DNA of 64,000 bases from Plectrocnemia conspersa (taxonomy: Eukaryota > Arthropoda > Insecta > Trichoptera > Polycentropodidae), in NCBI GenBank assembly GCA_009617715.1, contig VTFK01000140.1:930001-994000 (forward strand). The letters run 5' to 3'. The translations under genes were made by a program, and so were the position numbers. Of this stretch, positions 36,901 to 48,900 are shown one piece after another (position 1 is the stretch's first letter; each line of letters starts with the position of its first letter). A model generated the notes under the pieces. That model made no database searches, was not told the DNA's origin, and worked only from the letters and a program-made list of their open reading frames with translations.

Positions 36901-39900
36901 TGCTCAAACGTTTGCCATTTTTACTTTTATTCTTTGTATTCGAATTGCATTCCATATCGATGGAAGTACCGTCCACGGCCCAATCGAGAGCTTCGTTATC
37001 GGTGAAAAACGCTGTGATGTCGTTACCCGAATCGGAATTAGGACTTGCTCGACCTTCCGTCTTTTTCTCATAGTTCTTCGACGGCGAAGGAGATTTTTTC
37101 GGCGAAGGCGTCACTTGCATTTTGTCGTCTTCGGAACTGGAATATTTACCGTCTACGATCATCAAGCTATCCAATTGCATCACTTCGCCGCAGGGTTTCC
37201 TTACCTCGACTCTCGGAATAGCTATGCTATCGTGAGCTCCTTCTTTACTGCACGCGTCATCGGAGGAAGAGTCTCCGCTGACTAAAGAATCAGATTCCAT
37301 ATCGGTACCTGAGTTTTCATCGTTGGACTTGTCTTTATCGGACCAGGGGATGTTCGGCACTACGATGGAAGTCTCCAATAGAGGGCTTTGTGGCCTTATA
37401 ACTACACTATTATCACAGAGGGTTTGTTTTGATTTATCGTTTATGGTTTCGGCGGTAGGCGTCTTATCGTCGTTGGTTAAATTCGTAGACGCGTCGCTTA
37501 TTGTATTATCGGTGATGTTGGGCAATTCGAGTACCGTATTATCCTCTAAGATTGTGTTTTTATCTATAGAGTCGTTGCTGTCAAAGTTGTTGGAGTTTGA
37601 CGTTGAATTCGAGTTACTCGTGAAGGTGAATATGGGTAGTTTTGGTTTTAGCGGACCGGAATCGAAGAGGATCGACGGAGAGAGGTTCGTCGGCGATAGA
37701 AGAGTACCGTTACGTTTGGTCGAATTGTCCAAGAACGCCTGCATATCTGGCGACGGACTGATATTTGGCGCTGGATTGAGTAACTTCTGGCATTCTGAGA
37801 TGTGACTGTGGAACGTTTTGAATTTTGAATCTAACTGGGAAGCGGAATCGGATTTTTGAAGACCGAACGTAGACTGAGAGCCGAGTAGATACTTTTTCTT
37901 TAATTCCAGCGCTCGCTTAGTGGCGATTCCGCTCGTACTTTGAGTTCTGCTTAAGAGGTAGTCTCCAATGGGTGCGATAGTAATAATCGGAGGTTTTGGT
38001 TCGGCCGGTAATAGCAGCTTGAATTCTAGATGAATGTCTTTGTTATCTTTGTTGCTCTTCTCGACATTACCGTTCACTATCATGCCCGTCTTCACTTGCA
38101 CCTTAGAGAGACTGGTTTTGTTCGTATTTTGCACTAGCGGCGGAGTCGTCTTCTTTTTCCTCAACTTACTCTCTGCATTTCTAAGGTTGTTTTTCCGATT
38201 TTCTTCGGCGTGTTTGGAATACGTGCCTCGAATTTTACACACGTAATCGTCGTTGAAAACAATGTAAGGTAAATCGCGAGTCGGTGTCGGTTCATCGTGA
38301 GCGAATTCAGAATCAGTCGATACTTCCGTCGCCGAATTGGCAGGCTCCGATGTTTCCGAACTAGATTCTTCATCGGATGCCAACTGAAAAACAAAAAGGC
38401 CTCGTTAGGATCATATCGATTATAAAAAATAATTTGAACATTAATTATGTATTGGCAACAAACACATGCCTAATTGAATGAATATACATTTCTATTAACA
38501 TTAGTAATGAGAGCTATAAGGTGGACCGAGAAAGTCTGAATGATCTGAAATGACGGCCCAATAAATGTCATGGAACACATTCTTCAAAACGTACTCGTTT
38601 CAGACCATCTAGCCCACTCTATAGTAAATCTAGGATCTTTCCTGAAGGCGTTTGATTATACAGTGATGTTTTAAGAGCAACTGTTTGAATTGAACGTTAA
38701 TATATTTCAAATAAGCAAAAGTCAAAACCAACACGTGCATATAAAATCCAGATTCTACAATTAAACACAATTAGTAAAATAATGGAGGAGAATAATGGCA
38801 TTGTTTTAGTCGAACTTTGTTATTTTCCCATAGGTCATAATCAAAAGCAATCTATGCGAGATTTGATGAGAAAGCTGATATATGTACATAATGTATTATA
38901 TACATATAAATACATATTTATGTTATTATAAAAGCAAAACAACGGACATGTCTGGTTAGCACGTACAGTCCTTGTTAAGATTAAAAAAACACTGCTCTCT
39001 ATTTTATAAGAATGATTTACCTCACATGTCCGTTGCTACTGCTGACGTAACCGTCGCTTATCGATCGATCGATCGATCGAAGGGGAGGGAGAGAGAGAGA
39101 GAGATTGAGAGAGAAATATATATTGTAATTACTATCCTAAAATTCATTTAAATGGTTGATTGAGCTAACTTTAATAATTTTAACACATACATACAAGAGC
39201 ATATTAAAAATAAACATTGCATCTAATACACACATACATACACACGTATGTGTGTTTATTACAGATAGTTAATTATGTTTTTTATTCCTCCTCCTTGCTG
39301 GTTTCGGAGGAGGCGGTGGAGTTTCCTTCTTCTTTCGGTTTCTCTTGTGCCTTTTTGGAGGAATAGGATTACTATTTGTAGGTTTATTGTCAATGTCAAT
39401 CTCATTATCTTCGTCTGTATCTTTTGTGTCATCATTATAAATTAATTCATTACCGTTAGTAGAAGTTAAATCAACATTAGACAAATCTTTCAGATCATCT
39501 ACGATCTCATCATTGTCACTATTAATGCCCAGTTTCCTATCATTAATATTTTCATCGAAATCTTTAAGCGAATTTTTAACCGTTTCAACAAAAAAACCTG
39601 TATCTTCTATAAATATACTATCGTTTATGATCGCAGGATTGTGATCGTTAACATTTACAATATCCGTTACATCAGGAACATTATCTATTTTAACCTCATT
39701 ACTATTTTCTTCGTCCGATTCTTCAATATCAATTCCATTCAAGTAGCTAGGTTCATTGATAATTACCTCGTTTTCATTATCATCGATATTTGAATTTTTT
39801 GCGTCAAATTCATCCCCAATTGTATCATTAGCTTCATCTACGTTAATATATTTGGTGTTTTTAATGTCATCCGATTTCAGTTCACAATCTTCATCATTGA

Positions 39901-42900
39901 CTCCAGATTCATTATTCGGTTCTAAATGCTCATTTATGTTCTTAGGTTTATTATCAATATAATCTACAACATCATCAGAATTATCTACACTGTCAAATAT
40001 CGCAGTAAACTCGTCTTCAATATGATGAATTGTTGTCGAATCAGTTGCATTAGTAACTTGATCAATATCGACAATGGCATTATTATAACGTTCATCAACT
40101 TTCAATAAGCTTGCTTCTTCATTATTGACTCCATTTAAGCATCCAGATCCATTGATTGTTTCTACATTCTTATTTATGATTTTAAGATTATCATCAATAC
40201 AATCAACAGCTTCATTAGAATTTTCAACGCTCGCAAACAATGCTGCAAATTCGTCTTCAATTGCATCGTTATGTTTGTCTATATTATTTTTTTCGTCCAA
40301 TTTCAATTTAGCGCTTACAGCTTCACAATCAACATTATTTGTTGAATTCCAGTGTAAATGTGATTCATTGCTTAATTCCTTGCTCTCGTTGCTATCATTA
40401 ATCTCATCTATGATTTCATTAGAATTTTCTACAGTATCAAATAATGCAGTAAACTCGTCTTCAATCTGATGAATTGGAATTGAATCACTCGCATTAGAAT
40501 CTTGATCAATATCGACAATTGCATTATTATAACTTGCATCAACTTTCAATAAGCTTGCTTCTTCATTATTGACTCCATTTAAGCATCCAAATCCATTGAT
40601 TGTTTCCACATTCTCATTTATGATCATATGATTATCATCAATATAATCTACAGCTTCACTAGAATTTTCAACGCTCGCAAACAATGCTGCAAATTCGTTA
40701 TGTTTGTCATTACTTTTTTTCATCAATTTCAATTGCATCGTTATGTTTGTTCATATTGCTTTTTTTTCGTCTATCATTAATTTCTAATTTCAGAATTTTC
40801 TACAGTATTAATGCAGTAAAGTCTTCAATCTGATGAACAATTCGACATTATTTATTGAATTCAACTCCATTTGTCCAAATCCATTGATTGTGATTCATTT
40901 TGATCATTAATTCCTTGCTTCTCGTTGCTATCATTAATCATCATCAATTTTATGATTTCATTAGAATTTTCTACAGTATCAAATAATGCAGTAAACTCGT
41001 CTTCAATCTGATGAATTGGAATTGAATCACTCGCATTAGAAACTTGATCAATATCGACAATTGCATTATTATAACTTGCATCAACTTTCAATAAGCTTGC
41101 TTCTTCATTATTGACTTCATTTAAGCATCCAAATCCATTGATTGTTTCCACGTTCTCATTTATGATTTTAGGATTATTATAAATATAATCTTCACTAGAA
41201 TTTTCAACGCTCACAAACAATGCTGCAAATTCGTCTTCAATTGCATCGTTATGATTGTCTATATTATTTTTTTCGTCCAATTTCAATTCAGCACTTACAG
41301 CTTCACAATCAACATTATTTATTGAATTCCAGTGTAAAGGTGATTCGTTGCTTAATTCCTTGCTCTCGTTGCTATCATTAATCTCATTTATGATATCATT
41401 AGAATTTTCTACAGTATCAAATAATTTAGTAAACTCGTCTTCAATCTGATTAATTGGAATTGAATCAGATGCATTAGAAACTTGATCAATATCGACAATG
41501 GCATTATTAAAACGTTCAACAACTTTCAATAAACTTGCTTCTTCATTATTGACTACATTTAAACATTCAGATTCATTCATCATTTCTACGTTTTCATTTA
41601 TGATTTTAGGATTATCATCAATATAATCTACAGCTTCATTAGAATTTTCAACAGTCTCAAACAATGCAGCAAATTCGTCTTCAATTGTATTATTATTTTT
41701 TTCATCTAATTTCAATTCAGCACTTACAGCTTCACAATCCACATTATTTATTGAATTCCAGTGTAAAGGTGATTCATTGCTTAATTTCTTGTTCTCCTTT
41801 ATATCATTAATATCTTCTATGATTTCATTAGAATTTACAGTCTCAACTAAAGAGGTAAACACGTCTTCAATCTGATGATTTGGAATTGAACTTGAAACTT
41901 GATCTATATCAACGATACTGTTAATAAAACGTTGATCAAATTTCAATACATTTACTACCTCTTCGTTCAAGTATTCTGATTCATTAATCGTTTCCTTATT
42001 CTCATTAACGACCTTAGTACCATCGTCAACTACAGTTTCATTAATCTTTTCTGCATTCTTAAATTTATCGACACTAATATCTATTTTTAATTGAGCATCA
42101 ACATCTGATTCGTCCTTATCATTTAATATACGAATTTCTGAATTAGTTCTATCAACAGTATCAGAAATCTGATCTTCGGTTTCGAATAAAGCATCGAACT
42201 CATCTTCAATTACTGTAGAGTCAAAATCGCCGATATTGTTCAATAAGTTTTCCTGGTCCAAACTGGTGCAACTTGTCATTAAATTTTTATTATTTTCTAA
42301 TATATCATTTGATGAAACAATCTGATCGTCTTTCACTGACGTTATAGCGGAAATGTCACTATATTTTAAGCGTTCCACTGAAATTATCGGAACATTGTTC
42401 TTAACCACGTTAGCTTCTTTAAAAGCATTGATTAGATTCTTCAATGATAAAACATTTATTTCATTTTCAATCGCAATACACGGTTCATGCTGTTCATTAT
42501 AATCTTTATCTATTTCTGACTCAACGACTGGAATATCAGCATCTTCTAATAACGCATCGAACTCATCTTCGACCGCCGCAGAATCATAATCACTCAATTC
42601 GTTTAATATATTTTCATCGCAAGAAACACTTGTCACTAAGCTAATACAGCTGGCGTTTATATTCACTGTTTCATCATTAATTGTAAATTCTTTTACATCT
42701 ACAGAAGGTACACTATTCTCGTCATCAAATGCAAGTCCATCAATTAAAATGACAGGGATTGTATCAGTATTTTCAATATAGTCATTTAATGGTGATTCAA
42801 TGTTTGTCGTATTTTCTAAGCAATTATCATTTGATTCAAAATCATTTACTAAATGATTATTATCTTTCTCAAACAACACATCAAACTCATTTACAATCAC

Positions 42901-45900
42901 TGCAGAACTAATATTATCAACATCCTCATTTATTGAAGATAACTTCAAGGTATTATCGTCTACTAAAATAATCGGAACGGTTGAATCATTCACATCGTCA
43001 CACAATTTTGTTACATTATAATTAATAATATCCGTTGAAAGCTCTAAGCCGTTATCATTATCATCCTTAAAAGCGTTAATCAGATTATTCAATGATAAAA
43101 AATCGACTTTAAATTCATTAATTTGCTTATTCATTTCTAAAAAATCAACTTTTAATTCTTCATCGTTTTTCGGAGTTTTTTTACTATTTGTATCCTCACG
43201 TTGCTCATGTTGCGATGCAAGACTATTTTTTGAAGCTTTTTTACGACTGGGATCTTTAATCGCTACTTCGCTTTTTCGACGTTCTTGATCAGTCTTTGAA
43301 GCAGCATCACTGTCACTATTTTTAAAAAAGAACTTTTTAATTATGTCGCTCTTTTTAGAATCGTCTTTATTAGGTTCTTGTTCTTTGTTTTTTGAAGTGA
43401 AATATTTTTCAGGCAAAACCGTCTTTGAAACGGTCGCACTGATCCCGAACATTGATGACAATTTCACGCTTACGGTCTTTACGGTTTCTTTCTTATCATC
43501 GTCTTCGATTGACTCATTACTCGCTTTCTTATTAGACGTAAAGAAACTGCTTACAGTATTTTTCTTCTTATCGACCTTTTTAGTATTGCTGTCATCATTT
43601 TTATTGTTGACTCCGAAGTACTTCAAAATATTATTTTTCTTTTCTGCAACATCATCTTTTTTAACATTCGGAGTTTTAATTGCTTTAGGTTTTTTGATTT
43701 TTTTAGTGCCTAATTTTTCAGATTTAGGCTCACTATCTATTGACGGTAAACTAGATTTTTCAGATTTCAGCTCAGAAGCTGTTGTCGGTAAGTTAGTTTT
43801 CTCAGATGAGGGTAAACTAGATTTTTCAGAATTAGGCTCACAAGCTGATGATGGTGAATTAGACTTTTCCGATTTAGGCACACCAGCTGATGGCGGTAAA
43901 CTCGATTCTTTAATTACTTGATTTGCTGCTTCTTTCCTTTGCTGTTCTTTATACAGTTCTTCAAAGAGATTCTCACACGATCCATAATTATTATCACTGT
44001 CGTAATCCAATAAATTGTTTTTTACTTCGAGATGATTGACGTTGGAGTAACCGTTATTTTTTATAATCTGAGTATCATTATTATTAGATAAAGTAATAAC
44101 CTCTGTGTCGGTGGGAGAGCTCGTAAGGGGGGGAGCTTGAATTGCGACTTCTTGTCTTCTTTGCTCCCTGGCGACTCTTTGTTCGGAGCCTTCGGTACCC
44201 GAAGCGCCTTCTTCGTCTGAAAATTGACAATGCGTTAAAATCGTCATAACTATCGCAACTCACGCGTGTGCGTTTATTTTTACCACCACTGGAGTACTCG
44301 TGGTAGCTGAAGTGATCGCTGCTGCTGCCATTTGTATATTCACCGTCGGATCCGACATCGGAAGGTTGAGAATCATCTAGAAATTATTAGTAATTTTTTA
44401 ACCATTTTAAAACTAAATAAATGTAATATTTAGTGAAATTAATACCTAAATAATCTGATTCATCTTGATTTTCATCAATAGCCTCAGAATATTCTTCGTC
44501 GCTTGAAGAACTTTCATCATCGTCAGCATTTCCACTATAAATATTTTTTATTGTAATAAATAATGGTCGATTTTTATTCTATTAAGATCACATCGAGATC
44601 TTTTAAAATCAGTCTTCCAACAACTGAACGAAACTTAACATATAGAACAAAATGTTAAAACTCAGTAGGATAAAATAAGTCATCAGCTGTTGTAAGGCCT
44701 AATTGTATAAGATGGCACAGGACAAACTGTCATAATATTAATGGAGAAAAATTATATTTTTAATTCATATTATTTGGTATGCAGGAGACGAGAATCTTCG
44801 ATTAAAAGCGGGAGATGAGGATGAAACTATGTTTATACTGCGATGTTATTTATTGTGCTGACATCTATGGAATGAATGTTTGTACAATATAATAAAATAT
44901 CACAACTTTATATTTTTCTTTTGAATAGAGATCAAAGTATAACACAGAATCGATGAAATAAGCAGGTGGAAGCCAGTTGCTTCATTCACGAATTAGGCAA
45001 ATTATCTGCCGAATGCGTTAATTGGACAATAATTATTTTGCTTATTTCATGCATTGAACAAAGTAGAACAAAGTAGTAACGCTCCAGTGGTGTTTATCGT
45101 AGCTAGGCAAAATGTCATTTAATTATATAAAAATAAATCAATCACTACAGTGATGTTTATCTTTATTTAGAATGCCATAAAAGACTAGAACTATAAATAT
45201 GACGATGTACAAATTTCACCGCATTTGACAGCTCCAGCCGTCATGGAGAACAAGCCCCAAGCGCGGATGACGGAACTAGCTGTCATCTACTTTTGAACCT
45301 GATATAAGGTTGTGTGATATAGTTGTTTCATAGATTGAAAATTGCTTGAATGTAATATTAAAACCTTTATCTAACGACATCTCTAGATGTTTGCTTAACC
45401 TTTCCTTCTCTGTAATGTGTATCTAGTACACATTGCTTTGAATAATTTAAATGTCTATACAAATATAATAAATACTAAGTATTTCTCCGTGCTAATATTA
45501 CGCATTGAATAAAATAATAACAAGCATTCATTAGTGCAGTAGATATTTTGTCGAAAATCTGGAATGCATATTTGCAAACGGGTAAAACACTCGCACTCAC
45601 AAGAAAGAGAGGACTCAGTCGTGTTGTATACTTCGATGTTCCGAGCGACGTTTATGTGGGTACTAAAGTGAATTATCATTTCTCGGCAATAATTAAATAA
45701 TTATTGGGTATGTTTTACTTTTTATTTTTTTGTGATTTTTATGTTGTGTTTATTTACAAAATATTTTCTAATTTCAGAGAAAAAAAATATGATAGTGATA
45801 TCGACATAATATACAGACACGAAACTGGCTAATGAACGATGACATTTCGAACATTGTTGTTAAATATTTGGATGATGAGAACAAAGACGCTGAGGCGTCA

Positions 45901-48900
45901 TTTAGGACTTGACCTACATTAGGTCAAGTCCAAAATACAAACTAAGCCAACTCATTTCTCAGTGGAAAATAAGCGGAAGAAGAAGTACAGACAGACGTCT
46001 ACATTACACTATGTTTTAAAAATATGATAGCTATCTATTCTCACTTATTTTAAATCATATTATTGATATAAAAAGTCTTAGTGTGAATGCTAGATAACCA
46101 AGCGTTTCCACTGCGGCGGAGATGGCACGATTTTATTGTTTATTCTAAACAGGGACGTTGTGACATGGAGTAGATGGAGGCATACCCCCCTTCCCATTGA
46201 ATCTGACCAGAAAAATATATGTCATTTCATGAAATACTATGAATCTTAATGAAATCGAAATATAACAGGACAAGTTTATGTATAAGAAAACGCATTTCCC
46301 AATCCATTAAATCAGCGTTGTATGGAATTTTTTGAACGCGACAAATGGTTAACAGGATTTTCACGATTTATATAGTGGGTGTATGGTCGATTTTTGATAG
46401 TTTATGATGTATTAGTAGTAGCGATCCAGTGGTAGTTTTCGTAACTAGACCAAATGTCATTTGATTGTATAAAAATAAATAAATTACTAGTATTCATCTT
46501 CATTTAGAATGCCAAAAGAGTCTAGAACTATAAATATGACGACGTACAGGTATTTTTACAATTTATATAGTGAGTGTATGGTCGATTTTTAGTCTCTTAT
46601 GGTGTAACAGGTTAAGTGTGATAGCAGCGCTCCGGTGGTGTTTTTTGTTACTAGACCAAATGTCATTTGGTTATACAAAAATAAACAGTGATGTTCATTT
46701 TCATTTAGTATGCTACAAAAAACTAGAACAATAAATATGATAACATACAAATTTTATTGACGGGTATTTTGGACAAGTTAGGAGCGAACGAGCGGTAGTG
46801 AAAAAGCTTTAGTTTGAATCATTTAAAAGTGACATTTAGTGACATTTAGCTTAGTTCCAAAAAACACTACTATTTCATTGACTTTGCCTAATTCATGAAT
46901 TAAACGGACTTGCACTTTTCATGAATTTGGTAATTTTTTTGCCCATTTCGTGCAATAAGCTATTTCACCGATTCGGAGTATACAGTGGACTAGGGCTGCC
47001 ATACGTCCCGGAACATGTCCCGGTTTTAAGGTTTGTGTCCCAGTGTCCCTGTCCAAGAATCATTTGTCCCGGTCGATTTCAAATTTACGCATATTAATAA
47101 AAATATTTTTCGATAATATTTATTATACATACATAATCTCAGTGTCCCTGTCCAAGAATCATTTGTCCCGGTCGATTTCAAATTTACGCATATTAAAAAA
47201 ATATTTTTCGATAATATTGTATTATACATACATAATCTATATATATAAAAGATTCGGGGTCAAATTTGAATATGTTTTTTTAAACATGTAAGTCAATATT
47301 AACGAAATGTTCCCGAGTAAGTGTAGTGACACACGACCGTCAAAATACAGTCGGATGTTTTCATAGAAAAATATTCACAAACAAGTTAAGTTTCCGCAAC
47401 TTTGCGATTTAAAATTGTCTTCAAAAATTTTTTTTAAAGATTGTGCAATTTTTTATAATAAAGGTATGATTTTCGATAAGTTTTTTTTTTGTGGGGGGGT
47501 GGGGTGTCCCGGTCGGTAGTCCGACAATTACGGCAGCCTTACAGTACACCCCCAATAACACTTTAAATTGGGGACGTGCTATTTGGGTCCCTGTTACTTT
47601 ATGTGTGAGCGCAGTAAGCTATTTCACCGATTTGGAGTATACAGTAGACCCCCAATAACACGATAAAATGGGTACGTGCAATTTGGGTCCCCGTTACTTT
47701 ATGTGTGAGCGGATCAAAGGGAGGATATCTCACACGCACCAGATTCGTACGTACATATTGCAAAAATGTGTATGAGTATTTTCTAGTCCCCCAACTATGC
47801 GCACCTAAATAGCACGTTTCCAATTTACCGTGTACTGTATACACATAAAGATCTTAAAATGATATTTAAACTTTTGCTTCGGCATAAAGCTGCAGTAGCT
47901 AATATAAAGGTTATTTAGAAAAGGACAAAATTTTTGTGGAGGGCGTCTCGTCACTTTATATTATATACACATATATAATTTGACTAATCTCGTTGACCAC
48001 TGTAGTTTAAGATGCTATTAAATTTATTTGATGAACAACTTATAATTTGTTAAGAAATTTTAAGGCAATTGCTTATTTTTTAATTAGCTGTCTGTTCCAA
48101 GCCTAATCACTAGTTTCACGAAGTGTTAAATCAATAATACATTTAATATACCTAGACTCGTTTCCTAATGCTAATGAGTTTCCAAAGTTAATATCGCTCC
48201 ATTCATCTTCATCAATCTCGTCGCGCAGTTCTTCAGACAACGTTGTATCATGAGCTTGATTCTCCAATTCGATCCTTTCCGGTGTCTCATCTATCGATAA
48301 CAATATATACATATATTTTAATCCGAAGATATAAATAATTTTACATTATAATAATGTATATTTACCTCTGTTTAATATTTGTATAGGAGTGGATGCTTCG
48401 ATCGGTACCAAAATTGGCTGCTCGTACGGTACGTGTTCCTTCTTCTCTTTGATTTGGGGTTTCGCTCCAGGAGCGGCTGCCTTTGCCGTTCTACCCATCA
48501 TGCCATAATGGTGAGAACAAAAGAAGTTGTAGCCGAATTTACCTTCTCTGTCGTAAGTGTAAGATCCGATCTTAAGAGTCAGCGAGCAATAGTGGCACTT
48601 GAAGCAGCTCTTGTGGAATATAAGATTGTCCTCAGGGCTGATCTTTTCCATCAGATAGACTTTCTTCTTGCAAGCGTGGCATATGTCCAGTCTACCAGGA
48701 TTCACTACAACCGGCTTGGGATTCTGAAAAGATAGTTTATGTTAATAAAGCTATTAAATTGCATAACTTAAGATTGCATAAATATTTGTAGATATAATAA
48801 TTAACTTACACTCGTAGCCTTAACAACTGGAACTTCTTCATCAGTGGTTTTCTTCACAATTTGAGCGGCCAGATTTGCTACTTTATTCCTTCCTCTCTCG

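Noticed and set aside
35874..37805. Several long open frames on the + strand opposite the 3.1-kb MICAL exon
   Set aside because: They are antisense shadows of a long stop-poor coding exon, with low-complexity hydrophobic translations and no domains.
43343..43921. 192-codon + strand frame opposite the MICAL giant exon
   Set aside because: Mirror of the acidic/lysine-rich coding repeats (Leu/Ser/Phe-rich translation); no start context or homology.
46982..47548. 8-bp duplication (ACAGTGGA / ACAGTACA) around the AGGGCTGCC element
   Set aside because: Two mismatches and unclear boundaries, so I do not claim a target-site duplication.
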